From Pteria penguin (lineage: Eukaryota > Mollusca > Bivalvia > Pterioida > Pteriidae): DNA of 64,000 nucleotides. Under the pieces are notes generated by a model. It was not told where the DNA came from. It searched no databases and saw only the letters and a list, made by a program, of their open reading frames with translations. Where the stretch lies: positions 70,564,731-70,628,730 of the forward strand of contig CM068583.1 in assembly GCA_035048485.1 (NCBI GenBank). Direction: 5' to 3'. Below, one piece after another: positions 45,780 through 59,135 of this stretch (positions are counted from its first letter, which is position 1; each line of letters starts with the position of its first letter). Both the position numbers and the translations under genes were made by a program.

Positions 45780-46045
45780 AGGCATGTAGTAACTATGAAA
45801 TGCAGGTAGCAACTATGAAATGCAAGTAGTAACTATAAAATACAGGTATAGTAACTATGTAATACAGGTAGTAACTATAAAAGGCAGGAGGTAACCATCC
45901 CCTTAAACGTAGTGGCGCAATACGGGAATCGAACCCGGATCTTTGGCGGCGCTAGCCAAACATTTAACCACTACACCAAGCATGAAAGGCAGGTAGTAAC
46001 TATAAAAAGCAGGTAGTAACTATAAAAAGCAGGTGGTCACTATGA
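45780..46045. repeat. ~19-bp minisatellite interrupted by a tRNA-like sequence
   Basis: Units of AGGTAGTAACTATGAAATGC with variation occur on both sides of 45905-45985, where the tRNA-like insert lies. Confidence 0.8.
45910..45983 (-). tRNA. tRNA-like sequence or tRNA pseudogene
   Basis: On the minus strand it has a D-arm-like GTGTAGTGGTTAAATG, a perfect B-box/T-arm GGGTTCGATTCCC and a stem TTTGGC/GCCAAA in the anticodon position. The putative 7-nt loop between these stems has A and not U before the anticodon position, and the acceptor ends do not pair well. It is more likely a pseudogene or a short tRNA-derived insertion in the flanking array than a working tRNA. Confidence 0.45.
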
Positions 46046-46375
46046 CAGATATTACCACAAATAGTGTTAGCTGATTTATATGGCTTCATTTGTCTCGTAT
46101 ATTACTTATCAAATTTCTACAATGCAAAGCCACGGCGAAACAGAAATGCAGTGGTCACACTGCCCTCAAGAAATGTTTGGTTTTTACTTTTATATGTCGT
46201 AGGCCCTCATTTTACATTAATGTTTACTAATGTAAATACGTCGTTTGTCTAAGGGGGTACTGAAAAGATGGAATACCATTTTAAACGTGTCACCATTATG
46301 ATTACCTATATATTATGATGTCCGCTTTAATTTACTGACGAAAGTTTAAAAACTAATAAATGGTTTACTACGAGA
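46046..46375. other. unassigned DNA
   Basis: AT-rich. A 62-codon frame at 46064 has no recognisable motif. Confidence 0.4.
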
Positions 46376-46379
46376 ACGT

Positions 46380-46875
46380 ATTTCTAGTACATACCACTAC
46401 GTGAAACTTATTCCTACTATATACAATTTTGTGAACTTATTCTTACTACAAACTACTACGTGAACTTATTCTTACTACAAACCACTATGTGAACTTATTC
46501 CTACTACATACCACTACTTGACTTATTCGTACTACCTACCACTACGTTAACTTATTATTACTACCTACCGCTATGTGAACTTATTCCTACTACATACCAC
46601 TACGTGAAAATTCCTACTACATACTACTACGTGACTTATTCGTACTATCTACCACTATGTGAACTTATTACTATATACTGCTACATGAACTTATTCTTAC
46701 TACCTACTGCTACGTGACTTATTATTACTATATACTGCTACATGAACTTATTCTTACTACCTACTGCTACGTGACTTATTATTACTATATACTGCTACGT
46801 GAACTTATTCTTACTACCTACTGCTACGTGACTTATTATTACTACCTACCGCTACGTGAACTTATTATTACTATA
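46380..46875. repeat. 29-bp-class minisatellite, diverged left block
   Basis: Units contain CTACCACTACGTGAACTTAT and TCCTACTACATA with many indels. The same family resumes at 47230 after an unrelated insert. Confidence 0.85.
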
Positions 46876-47225
46876 GGCCTACAGCGATAAAATTGCCCAT
46901 GTTTATAAACACGACGAGTCTAACCTTTATCATAACAGCGGAGACAGGTTTATCATGGTCAAATATTTCTAAAAGGTATATTATTACTTTGAATGATAGT
47001 AGATTTTCCCCTCAGTTCATAAGTAGCGGCGGTGGCGTAGAGGATGAATACACCAGTTAACGCTAAGCCGCATAGACTCTTATTATGATGTTTAAAACAC
47101 GGCCATTTAAATGAATATTGGTATGTATTGCAAGAAATATACTTTGTTAGCACCCCTATAATCTGATATTGGAATCTTTGTTTTGGTTTTTTTTAAAGCC
47201 TGGATGAGCACAGTTATCGCTGTAA
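46876..47225. other. unassigned DNA interrupting the 29-bp array
   Basis: About 350 bp of non-repetitive sequence separates the two blocks of the same array family. It may be an insertion or ancestral sequence. Confidence 0.45.
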
Positions 47226-47229
47226 ACCT

Positions 47230-49215
47230 ATACAAACCGCTACATGAAGTCATTATTACTACATACTGCTTCCTGAACTTATTCCTACTACTTACCACTA
47301 CGTGAACTTATATCTACTACCTACCACTACGTGAACTTATTCCTACTACTTATTTCTAGCTCCCGCTACGTGAACTTATTATTATTACTATATACCGCTA
47401 CGTGAACTTATTCCTACTACATACCGCTACGTGAACGCATTATTACTACATACCGCTACGTGAACGTATTCCTACTACATACCGCTACGTGAACTCATTA
47501 TTACTACATACCGCTACGTGAACTCATTACTACTACATACGCTACGTGAACTTATATCTACTACCTACCACTACGTGAACTTATTCCTACTACTTATTTC
47601 AAGCTACCGCTACGTGAACTTATTATTACTATATACCGCTACGTGAACTTATTCCTACTACATACCGTTACGTGAACGCATTATTACTACCTACCGCTAC
47701 GAGAACCTATTCCTACTACATACCGCTACGTGAACGCATTATTACTACATACCGCTATGTGAACTTATTCCTACTACACGTGAACTCATTATTACTACAT
47801 ACCGCTACGTGAACTTATTCCTACTACATACCGCTACGTGAACGCATTATTACTACATACCGCTATGTGAACTTATTCCTACTACCTACCACTACGTGAA
47901 CTCATTATTACTACATACCGCTACGTGAACGCATTATTACTACATACCGCTACGTGAACTTATTCCTACTACATACCGCTACGTGAACTCATTATTACTA
48001 CATACCGCTACGTGAACTCATTATTACTACATACCGCTACGTGAACTTATTCCTACTACATACCGCTACGTGAACGCATTATTACTACATACCGCTACAT
48101 GAACTTATTTCTACTACCTACCACTACGTGAACTCATTATTACTACATACCGCTACGTGAACACATTATTACTACATACCGCTACGTGAACTTATTCCTA
48201 CTAAATACCGCTACATGAACTCATTATTACTACATACCGCTACGTGAACGCATTATTACTACATACCGCTTAGTGAACTTATTCCTACTACATACCGCTA
48301 CGTGAACTCATTATTACTACATACTGCTACATGAACTTATTCCTACTACATACCGCTACGTGAACTCATTATTACTACAAACCGCTACGTGAACTTATTC
48401 CTACTACATACCGCTGCGTGAACGCATTATTACTACATACCGCTACGTGAACTTATTCCTACTACCTACCACTACGTGAACTCATTATTACTACATACCG
48501 CTACGTGAACGCATTATTACTACATACCGCTACGTGAACTTATTCCTACTACATACCGCTACGTGAACTCATTATTACTACATACCGCTACGTGAACGCA
48601 TTATTACTACATAGCGCTACGTGAACTTATTCCTACTACATACCGCTACGTGAACTCATTATTACTACATACTGCTACATGAACTTATTCCTACTACATA
48701 CCGCTACGTGAACGCATTATTACTACAAACCGTTACGTGAACTTATTCCTACTACATACTGCTACGTGAACGCATTATTACTACATACCGCTACATGAAC
48801 TTATTCCTACTACCTACCACTACGTGAACTCATTATTACTACATACCGCTACGTGAACGCATTAATACTACATACCGCTACGAGAACTCATTATTACTAC
48901 ATACCGCTACGTGAACGCATTATTACTACATACCGCTACGTGAACTTATTCCTACTACATACCACTACGTGAACTCATTATTACTACATACCGCTACGTG
49001 AACGCATTATTACTACATACCGCTACGTGAACTTATTCCTACTACATACCGCTACGTGAACACATTATTACTACATACCGCTACGTGAACTTATTCCTAC
49101 TACATACCACAACGTGAACTTATTCCTACTACATACCACAACGTGAACTAATTCCTACTACATACTAATACGTGAACTTATTCCTAATACATACTAATAC
49201 GTGAACTTATACCTA
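47230..49215. repeat. 29-bp minisatellite (~67 units)
   Basis: Units contain ACATACCGCTACGTGAACTT and ATTCCTACT or CATTATTACT (47945 and 47974 matched). Two or three unit subtypes (TTATTCC, TCATTAT, GCATTAT) alternate, giving a higher-order pattern. Confidence 0.95.
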
Positions 49216-49389
49216 CTACGCGAAATTTACTTCTTACTTTCCCCCTATGACATACCACTACGTTAACGTGTTCTACAAGATATTACTACTCCTTCTTATT
49301 ACATGATTGTCATGCCGACATTACGGACTCAGCATTCTTACTCTAAAATCAAAAAGAAAAAAAAAAAAACTATGATTCTGTTTACAACC

Positions 49390-52300
49390 CATCGGTGGAG
49401 AATGTACAAACTATGGCCCACCTCATCACAGATAGGTACAGAGTGTCCAAACTAAGACCACCTCGTAACAGATAGGTACAAAGTGTACAAACTAATTATA
49501 AGACCACGTCGTAACAGATAGGTACAGAGTGTACAAACTAAGACCACCTCGTAACAGATAGGTACAAAGTGTACAAATTAAGACCACCTCGTGACAGATA
49601 GGTACAAAGTGTACAAATTAAGACCACCTCGTAACAGATAGGTACAAAGTGTACAAACTAACTAAGACCACCTTGTAACAGATAGGTACAGAGTGTACAA
49701 ACTAAGACCACCTCGTAACAGATAGGTACAAAGTGTACAAACTAAGACCACCTTGTAACAGATAGGTACAAAGTGTACAAACTAAGACCACCTTTTAAGA
49801 GATAGTACAAAGTGTAGAAACTAAAACCACCTTGTAACAGATAGGTACAAAGTGTACAAACTAAGACCACCTTTTAACAGATAGGTACAAAGTGTACAAA
49901 CTAAGACCACCTCGTAACAGATAGGTACAAAGTGTACAAATTAAGACCACCTCGTAACAGATAGGTACAAAGTGTACAAACTAAGACCACCTTGTAACAG
50001 ATAGGTACAAAGTGTACAAACTAAGACCACCTCGTAACAGATAGGTACAAAGTGTACAAACTAAGACCACCTTGTAACAGATAGGTACAAAGTGTACAAA
50101 CTAAGACCACCTTGTAACAGATAGGTACAAAGTGTACAAACTAAGACCACCTCGTAACAGATAGGTACAAAGTGTACAAACTCAAACCACCTTTTAACAG
50201 ATAGGTACAAAGTGTACAAACTAAGACCACCCTTTAACAGATAGGTACAAAGTGTACAAACTAAGACCACCTTGTAACAGATAGGTACAGAGTGTACAAA
50301 ATAAGACCACCTTGTAACAGATAGGTACAAAGTGTACAAACTAAGACCACCTTGTAACAGATAGGTACAAAGTGTACAAACTAAGACCACCTTTTAAGAG
50401 ATAGTACAAAGTGTACAAACTAAGACCACCTTGTAACAGATAGGTACAAAGTGTACAAACTAAGACCATCTTTTAACAGATAGGTACAAAGTGTACAAAC
50501 TAAGACCACCTCGTAACAGATAGGTACAGAGTGTATAAATTGACCAACTTGTAACAGATAGGTACAAAGTGTACAAACTAAGACCACCTCGTAACAGATA
50601 GGTACAAAGTGTACAAACTAATTATAAGACTACGTCGTAACAGATAGGTACAGAGTGTACAAACTAAGACCACCTCGTAACAGATAGGTACAAAGTGTAC
50701 AAACTAAGACCACCTCGTAACAGATAGGTACAAAGTGTACAAATTAAGACCACCTCGTAACAAATAGGTACAGAGTGTACAAACTAAGACCACCTTGTAA
50801 CAGATAGGTACAAAGTGTACAAACTAAGACCACCTTTTAAGAGATAGTACAAAGTGTACAAACTAAAACCACCTTGTAACAGATAGGTACAAAGTGTACA
50901 AACTAAGACCGCCTTTTAACAGATAGGTACAAAGTGTACAAACTAAGACCACCTCGTAATAGATAGGTACAAAGTGTACAAACTAAGACCACCTCGTAAC
51001 AGATAGGTACATGTACAAAGTGTACAAAATAAAACCAAATCGTAACAGATAGGTACAAAGTGTACAAACTAAGACCACCTCGTAAAAGATAGGTACAGAG
51101 TGTACAAACTAAGACCACCTTGTAACAGATAGGTACAAAGTGTACAAACTAAGACCACCTTGTAACAGATAGGTACAGAGTGTACAATCTAAGACCACCT
51201 CGTAACAGATAGGTACAGAGTGTACATACTTAGACCACCTTGTAACAGATAGGTACAAAGTGTACAAACTAAGACCTCGTCGTAACTGATAGGTATAAAG
51301 TGTACAAACTAAGACCACCTTGTAACAGATAGGTACAAAGTGTACAAACTAAGACCACCTTGTAACAGATAGGTACAAAGTGTACAAACTAAGTCCACTT
51401 CGTAACAGATAGGTACAGAGTGTACAAACTAAGACCACGTCGTAACAGATAGGTACAAAGTGTACAAACTAAGACCACCTCGTAACAGAAAGGTACAAAG
51501 TGTACAAATTAAGACTACCTCGTAACAGATAGGTACAAACTAAGACCACCTTGTAACAGATAGGTACAAAGTGTACAAACTAAGACTACCTCGTAAAAGA
51601 TAGGTACAAAGTGTACAAACTAAGACCACCTTGTAACAGATAGGTACAGAGTGTACAACCTAAGACCACATCGTAACAGATAGGTACAAAGTGTACAAAC
51701 TAAGACAACCTTGTAACAGATAGGTACAAAGTGTACAAACTAAGACCACCTCGTAACAGATAGGTACAAAGTGTACAAACTCAAACCACCTTGTAACAGA
51801 TAGGTACAAAGTGTACAAACTAAGACCACCTTTTAACAGATAGGTACAAAGTGTACAAACCAAGACCACCTCGTAACAGATAGGTACAAAGTGTACAAAC
51901 TAAGACCATCTTTTAACAGATAGGTACAAAGTGTACAAACTAAGACCACCTTGTAACAGATAGGTACAAAGTGTACAAACTAAGACCACCTCGTAACAGA
52001 TAGGTACAAAGTGTACAAACTAAGACCACCTCGTAACAGATAGGTACAAAGTGTACAAACTAAGACCACCTTGTAACAGATAGGTACAGAGTGTACAAAC
52101 TAAGACCAACTTGTAACAGATAGGTACAAAGTGTACAAACTAAGACCACCTTGTAACAGATAGGTACAGAGTGTACAAACTAAGACCACCTCGTAACAGA
52201 TAGGTACAGAGTGTACAAACTTAGACCACCTTGTAACAGATAGGTACAAAGTGTACAAACTAAGACCTCGTCGTAACAGATAGGTATAAAGTGTACAACC

Positions 52301-54765
52301 TAAGACCACCTTGTAACAGATAGGTACAAAGTGTACAAACTAAGACCACCTTTTAAGAGATAGTACAGAGTGTACAAACTAAATCCACCTTGTAACAGAT
52401 AGGTACAAAGTGTACAAACTAAGACCACCTTGTAACAGATAGGTACAAAGTGTACAAACTAAGACCACCTTGTAACAGATAGGTACAAAGTGTACAAACT
52501 AAGTCCACTTCGTAACAGATAGGTACAGAGTGTACAAACTAAGACCACGTCGTAACAGATAGGTACAAAGTGTACAAACTAAGACCACCTCGTAACAGAA
52601 AGGTACAAAGTGTACAAATTAAGACTACCTCGTAACAGATAGGTACAAACTAAGACCACCTTGTAACAGATAGGTACAAAGTGTACAAACTAAGACTACC
52701 TCGTAAAAGATAGGTACAAAGTGTACAAACTAAGACCACCTTGTAACAGATAGGTACAGAGTGTACAACCTAAGACCTAATCATAACAGATAGGTACAAA
52801 GTGTACAAATTAAGACAACCTTGTAACAGATAGGTACAAAGTGTACAAACTAAGACCACCTCGTAACAGATAGGTACAAAGTGTACAAACTCAAACCACC
52901 TTGTAACAGATAGGTACAAAGTGTACAAACTAAGACCACCTTTTAACAGATAGGTACAAAGTGTACAAACCAAGACCACCTCGTAACAGATAGGTACAAA
53001 GTGTACAAACTAAGACCATCTTTTAACAGATAGGTACAAAGTGTACAAACTAAGACCACCTTGTAACAGATAGGTACAAAGTGTACAAACTAAGACCACC
53101 TTGTAACAGATAGGTACAAAGTGTACAAAGTAAGTCCACTTCGTAACAGATAGGTACAGAGTGTATAAACAGACCACCTCGTAACAGATAGGTACAGAGT
53201 GTACAAGCTAAGACCACCTCGTAACAGATAGGTGCAAAGTGTACAAACTAAGACCACCTCGTAACAGATAGGTGCAAAGTGTACAAACTTATTATAAGAC
53301 CACGTCGTGACAGATAGGTACAGAGTGTACAAACTAAGACCACCTCGTAACAGATAGGTACAAAGTGTACAAACTAAGACCACCTCGTAACAGATAGGTA
53401 CAAAGTGTACAAATTAAGACCACCTCGTAACAGATAGGTACAAAGTGTACAAACTAAGACCACCTTGTAACAGATAGGTACAAAGTGTACAAACTAAGAC
53501 CACCTCGTAACAGATAGGTACAAAGTGTACAAACTAAGACCACCTTGTAACAGATAGGTACAAAGTGTACAAACTAAGACCACCTTGTAACAGATAGGTA
53601 CAAAGTGTACAAACTAAGACCACCTCGTAACAGATAGGTACAGAGTGTACAAAATAAGACCACCTTGTAACAGATAGGTACAAAGTGTACAAACTAAGAC
53701 CACCTTGTAACAGATAGGTACAAAGTGTACAAACTAAGACCACCTCGTAACAGATAGGTACAAAGTGTACAAACTAAGACCACCTCGTAACAGATAGGTA
53801 CAGAGTGTACAAACTAAGACCACCTTGTAACAGATAGGTACAAAGTGTACAAACTAAGACCACCTTGTAACAGATAGGTACAGAGTGTACAAACTAAGAC
53901 CACCTCGTAACAGATAGGTACAGAGTGTACAAACTTAGACCACCTTGTAACAGATAGGTACAAAGTGTACAAACTAAGACCTCGTCGTAACAGATAGGTA
54001 TAAAGTGTACAAACTAAGACCACCTTGTAACAGATAGGTACAAAGTGTACAAACTAAGACCACCTTGTAACAGATAGGTACAAAGTGTACAAACTAAGTC
54101 CACTTCGTAACAGATAGGTACAGAGTGTACAAACTAAGACCACCTCGTAACAGATAGGTACAAAGTGTACAAACTAAGACCACATCGTAACAGATAGGTA
54201 CAGAGTGTATAAACAGACCACCTTGTAACAGATAGGTACAAAGTGTACAAACTAAGACCACCTCGTAACAGATAGGTACAAAGTGTACAAACTAAGACCA
54301 CCTCGTAACAGATAGGTACAGAGTGTACAAACTAAGACCACATTGTAACAGATAGGTACAAAGTGTACAAACTAAGACCACCTCGTAACAGATAGGTACA
54401 AAGTGTACAAACTAAGACCACGTCGTAACAGATAGGTACAGAGTGTACAAACTAAGACCACCTCGTAACAGATAGGTACAAAGTGTACAAACTAAGACCA
54501 CCTCGTAACAGATAGGTACAAAGTTTACAAATTAAGTCCACCTCGTAACAGATAGGTACAAAGTGTACAAACTAAGACCACCTTGTAACAGATAGGTACA
54601 AAGTGTACAAACTAAGACCACCTCATAACAGATAGGTACAAAGTGTACAAACTAAGACCACATCGTAACAGATAGGTACAAAGTGTACAAACTAAGACCA
54701 CCTCGTAACAGATGGGTACAAAGTGTACAAACTAAGACCACCTCGTTACAGATAGGTACAGAGTA
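49390..54765. repeat. 40-bp satellite, ~5.4 kb (~134 units)
   Basis: Units contain GTGTACAAACTAAGACCACC and TCGTAACAGATAGGTACAAA (49921 and 49961 matched). Rare variants recur 1110 bp apart, for example AAGTCCACTTCG near 51390 and 52500, and a shared truncated unit near 51525 and 52635. Minus-strand frames of 69-109 codons are by-products of the repeat. Confidence 0.97.
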
Positions 54766-54769
54766 TATT

Positions 54770-55385
54770 GCCCATGATAGTTCTTCTGAGTTAAAGTAGA
54801 AAATACAACAAAGAGCCAATCTTGTTTCATTTTTAAAGAGGTTTCCGAATTGAATCCGAAAGAAACAAGACCGTTTTTAATAAAAGAATTTGGATTCCAG
54901 GAATATATAATTATCGAAATTCATCATGTATTGATAGAATATATTGATCTAAAAAAATTTAAATATTGTGGTGATACTGAATTTGAGACAATGAAATGAT
55001 ACAATCTATGTCGTAAATCAAAAAATGCAATCAAGGTTACCTATGTATGTAAGCGGAAAAAGATGAATTTCTTGGTTTTTAAAAAACTTGCCATATGATT
55101 TATTGGTTTATAAGAGATAATACTAAAACTGTACAATGTACGTATCAAGTGTGTTATGTATTATATTATACTGAGACTTTCTCATTAATCATTATTTTCG
55201 AAAATGATGTGTTGGGCTGTAATGATTCGAACGAATTTTACAAAATTCGCCAAAACTAGGATTCCACATCTGGATTCCATGTCTGGAAATCCTCTTATTT
55301 TGAGCCATGTAGTTTACATCATATCTAATATGACCAAATCGACCCATACTGAATCTGCTCTCAAGTCCTTGTCCAAATGCGGCTG
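54770..55385. other. unassigned DNA between arrays
   Basis: AT-rich sequence with no exon or RNA gene recognised. The last 30 bp begin to resemble the following 39-bp array. Confidence 0.4.
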
Positions 55386-56830
55386 ACACAAATCTACTCT
55401 TAGATCTCAGTCCGAATGAGTGTGGTGCAAATCTACTCTCAGATCCCTGTCCGAATGCGTCTGACGCAAATATACTCTCAGATCCCTGTCTGAATGCGTC
55501 TGACGCAAATCTACTCTCAGATCCCTGTCTGAATGCGTCTGACGCAAATATACTCTCAGATCTCTGTCCGAATGCGTCTGATACAAAACTAATCTCAGAT
55601 CCCTGTTCGAATGCGTCTGATTCAAATCTACTCTCAGATGTCTGTCAGAATGCGTCTGATGCAAATCTACTCTCAGATTCCTGTCTGAATGCATCTGACG
55701 CAAATCTACTCCCAGATCCCTGTCCGAATGAGTCAGACGCAAATCTACTCTCAGATCCCTGCCCGAATGCCTTTGACGCAAATCTACTATCAGATCCTTT
55801 TTCAAATGCGTCTGATGCAAATTTACTCTCAGATGCCTTTCAGAATGCGTCTGACGCAAATCTTCTCTCAGATCCCTGTCCGAATGCGTCTGACGCAAAT
55901 ATACTCTCAGATCCCTGTCCGAATGCGCCTGACGCAAATATACTCTCAGATATATGTCCGAATGAGTCTGATACAAATCTAATCTCAGATCCTTGTCCGA
56001 AAACGTCTGATGCATATCTACTCTCAGATGTCTGTCCGGATGCGTCTGACGCAAATCTACTATCAGATCCGTGTCCGAATGAGTCAGACGCAAATCTACT
56101 CTCAGATCCCTGCCCGAATGCCTTTGATGCAAATCTACCATCAGATCCTTCTTCAAATGTGTCTGATGCAAATCTTCTCTCAGATCCCTGTCCGAATGCG
56201 TCTGACTCGAATCTACTATCAGACCCTTCTTCAAATGTGCGTGACGGAAACCTACTCTCAGATCCCTGTCAGAATGTGTCTGATGCAAATCATTTCCCAG
56301 ATCCCTGTCGGAATGCGTGTGAAGCAAATCCACTCTCAGATTCCTGTCCGAATGAGTCAGACGCAAATCACTTTTCAGATCCAAGTCCGAATGAGGCTGA
56401 TGCAAATCTACTCTCAGATGCCTGTCGCAATGCGTCTGATGCAAATCTACTCTCAGATGCCTGTCGGAATGCGTCTGATGCAAACCTACTCTCAAATGCC
56501 TGTCCGAATGCGTCTGACGCAAATCTACTCTCAAATGCCTGTCCGAATGCGTCTGACGCAAATCTACTCTCAGATCCCTGTCCGAATGCGTCTGACACAA
56601 ATCTACTCTCAGATGTCTGTCAGATTAATGAATCTGATGCAAATCTACTCTCAGATCCCTGTCCGAATGGATCAGACGCAATTTTACTCTCAGATCCCTG
56701 TCCGAATGCGCCTGACGCAAATCTACTCTCAGATCCATGTCCGAATGACTTTGACGCAAATCTACTCTTAGATCCCAGTCGGAGTGAGTCTGAAACAAAC
56801 CTATTTCGGATCCCTGTCCGAATTCATCTG
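55386..56830. repeat. 39-bp minisatellite (~37 units)
   Basis: Units contain GAATGCGTCTGACGCAAATC and TACTCTCAGATCCCTGTCC. The 39-bp unit keeps frames open on both strands: a 397-codon minus-strand frame with a QTHSDRDLRVDLR repeat and plus-strand frames of 225 and 253 codons. None has splice sites, a signal peptide or a non-repeat part, so no gene is called. Confidence 0.92.
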
Positions 56831-57143
56831 AAATAAATACAGGTCTGTCCATTACAATACTCCAAAAGTAATGACACTAATCGTTAGACTATACTTCTCT
56901 CACAATCACTTTACTCAATGTAGATAGTTTGTTAAAATGTTTTATTTTCTTGTTAATCCGATAAACTAAACAGCTGCTATAGCTGACATTATCTTTATTT
57001 TCTGTCCACCCTGAAGCCGTTCAGAACGGTATCTAGCACACTTAATTTTGTCTTTCATTATAATATGTTTCCCATATAAACTTTACTACAATTAATCGAC
57101 TAGAATTACTTACCTACATACCGTTTATTTTTTCTTTTTGTAG
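56831..57143. promoter_or_regulatory. upstream region of the secreted-protein gene
   Basis: About 310 bp before the signal-peptide exon. A TATAAA lies near 57076 and an acceptor TTTTTCTTTTTGTAG ends at 57143. Either transcription starts here or a 5' UTR intron ends here; the sequence does not decide. Confidence 0.3.
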
Positions 57144-57154
57144 TCTTTCCAGTC

Positions 57155-57224
57155 ATGACGTCAATGCAGTGTGTATTTTTCGTCATCTCCATATCACTAT
57201 GCATATGCATGGTTTATTCTAAAC
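57155..57224 (+). CDS. signal-peptide exon of small secreted Cys-containing protein
   Basis: ATG at 57155 opens MTSMQCVFFVISISLCICMV followed by YSK, a classic secretory signal with a hydrophobic core. A perfect GTAAGT donor follows 57224 and leaves phase 1, which matches the body exon at 59136. Eleven nt upstream is a good acceptor, so the 5' UTR is probably split. The product should enter the secretory pathway, with cleavage near the end of this exon. The second ATG (codon 4) is an alternative start with the same effect. Confidence 0.7.
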
Positions 57225-57244
57225 GTAAGTAGCACATTTTCTCT

Positions 57245-57548
57245 TATTTATACATACAATTACCTCCCTCAGCATGGTTATTTTTTCATACATTTAACCC
57301 ACATCCTGGTTATTTCTACACAAATTTACCTCCCTCATCATGGTTATTTTTACATACAATTACCTCTCTCATTATGGTTATTTCTACACAAATTTACCTC
57401 CCTCATCATGGTTATTTCCAAACATATTAACATCCACCATCATGGTTATTTCTACACATATTTACTTCCCTCATCATGGTTGTTTCTATACACTTTTATC
57501 TCTCTCATCATGGTTACTTTTACATAGTTACCTCACTCGTCATGGTTA
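57245..57548. repeat. ~33-bp minisatellite in the first coding intron, block 1
   Basis: Units contain ACCTCCCTCATCATGGTTAT and TTCTACACAAATTT with variable length. Frames through it are by-products. Confidence 0.85.
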
Positions 57549-57549
57549 T

Positions 57550-57890
57550 TGTCTCCCGCTTTTTTCGTCTGTCCGTCTGTCTGTTCGTCCGTCTGTCACA
57601 AAAACTTTTACCTTGGTCATAACTTTTTAATAATAAGACGTAGGTCCTTCATATTTGGCAAGTGTGTCTCTAATTGCAATACTTTTCCGTTGATACCAAT
57701 TTTTTCTATCATGTGACCTTGACCGTGTCCTTTGACCTACTTCAATTTAACTTTTTGCCGTAAGACGTAGGGCATCGTATTTGGCAGGTGTGTCTGTAGA
57801 CATGCACAACCATGACAATATGTCACAGATCACTGCACCCTTACAGATACAACTCCCAAAGGCGGGGAACACAATTCTCTGAATTTGCTT
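57550..57890. mobile_element. possible dispersed repeat inserted in the array
   Basis: A non-array block begins with CGTCTGTCCGTCTGTCTGTT and contains two related copies of TAACTTTTT...TAAGACGTAGG. It splits the 33-bp array into two blocks. The CTGTCCGTC start and the GTCATAACTTTTTAAT text resemble dispersed repeats of bivalves. Ends are not defined. Confidence 0.4.
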
Positions 57891-58570
57891 GTTTCTACAA
57901 ATATTTACCTCCCTCATCTTAGTTATTTCTACATTCATTCTCCTCCCTCATCTGGTTATTTCTATTCATATTTACCTCCCCCATCATGTTTATTTCTACA
58001 CACATGTACTTCCCTCATCATTTTTATTTCTATACAAATTTACTACCCTCATGATGGTTATTTGTACACACATTTACGTCCCTCATCATGGTTATTTTTA
58101 CATACATTAACTCTCTCATCATGGTTATTTCTACACACATCCCCTCATCATTATTATCTTTACATAGTTACCTTCCTCATCCTGGTTATTTCTACACATA
58201 TTTCCTGCGTCATCAAGGATATTTTTGCACGCATTTACCTCCCTCAGCATGGTTATTTCTACACACATTTACCTCACTCGTCAGGGTTATTTTCACATAC
58301 ATATACGTCATTCACCACGGGGACCACAACTCTCTGAATTCGCTTGTTTCTACACATATTAAACTCACTCATTCAGGTTATTTCTACATGCATTAACCTC
58401 ACTCATTCAGGTTATTTCTACACATATTAACCTCATTCATTCAGGTTATTGCTACGCACATTAACCTCACTCATTCAGGTTATTTTACACACATTAACCT
58501 CACTCATTCAGGATATTTTTACACTTATTAACCTCACTTATTCAGGTTATTTTACACACATTTATCTCCT
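57891..58570. repeat. ~33-bp minisatellite, block 2
   Basis: The same unit family as 57245-57548 (CATCATGGTTATTTCTACAC) passes into a shorter-unit variant (CACTCATTCAGGTTAT, CACATTAACCT) after 58350. Confidence 0.85.
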
Positions 58571-58880
58571 TCATTATCACTGTAAGAATGTTACTATATC
58601 TGTCTTCACATTCCAGCAGAACTCCTACTTTGAAAATAAATCAGCTCTTAGGTTCCATTACACGTATTGTGAACATTCCGTTACCGTTTTATTCAATACA
58701 ATCTTCTTTTACTCAAGCATGATCAGTTGCACTTTCTCGAACTTTTCCGCCACATACTCGGTTTTTTTCGATTTATTCAAAGATGTGTTTGTATAACTTT
58801 GTGTTTTTTTTGTATAGTGTTCCCATTCCAAATGTTTTCCTCAAACTGACTAGAGTTATCTTTATTGCATTATTTTGCAG
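58571..58880. other. intronic DNA before the acceptor array
   Basis: No exon with the required phase was found. A Ser/Phe-rich frame at 58449-58796 lacks splice support. Confidence 0.4.
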
Positions 58881-59135
58881 TGGAATGCGCCCGGTTTCCG
58901 CTGTGCACTGACACTAAATCTATTGATATATCTGTCAGTTTTTTTTTCTGTTATCTTGTAGTGAAATGTCTCCGGTTCCCGCTATGTGTTGACAGTAATT
59001 TTATCGCTTTACCTTGCAGTGGAATGCGCCCGGTTCCCGCTATGTGTTGACAGTAATTTTATCGCTTTACCTTACAGTGGAATGCGCCCGGTTCCCACTA
59101 TGTGTTGACAGTAATTTTATCGCTTTACCTTACAG
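58881..59135. repeat. 58-bp array made from an acceptor plus exon start
   Basis: Five junctions (58881, 58962, 59020, 59078, 59136) each have a CAG or TAG acceptor followed by TGGAATGCGCCCGGTTCC or a close variant (TGAAATGTCTCCGG at 58962), then CTATGTGTTGACA|GTAATT. The last one continues into the real exon. Each earlier unit looks like a 33-nt, phase 1-1 mini-exon (ECARFPLCVD) with its own donor, but the gaps of 25 nt are too short to be introns between adjacent units. Confidence 0.8.

Noticed and set aside
50061..54023. Recurring 69-109-codon minus-strand ORFs
   Set aside because: By-products of the 40-bp satellite (three units equal 40 codons).
55407..56600. 397-codon minus-strand ORF with 13-residue repeats
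   Set aside because: Explained by a 39-bp tandem unit; comparable frames are open on the other strand, and no signal peptide or splice signal was found.
59102..59135. Extending the body exon of the secreted protein upstream to the frame's first start-like codon
   Set aside because: This part belongs to the repeated acceptor array and includes the pyrimidine tract and AG of the 3' splice site.
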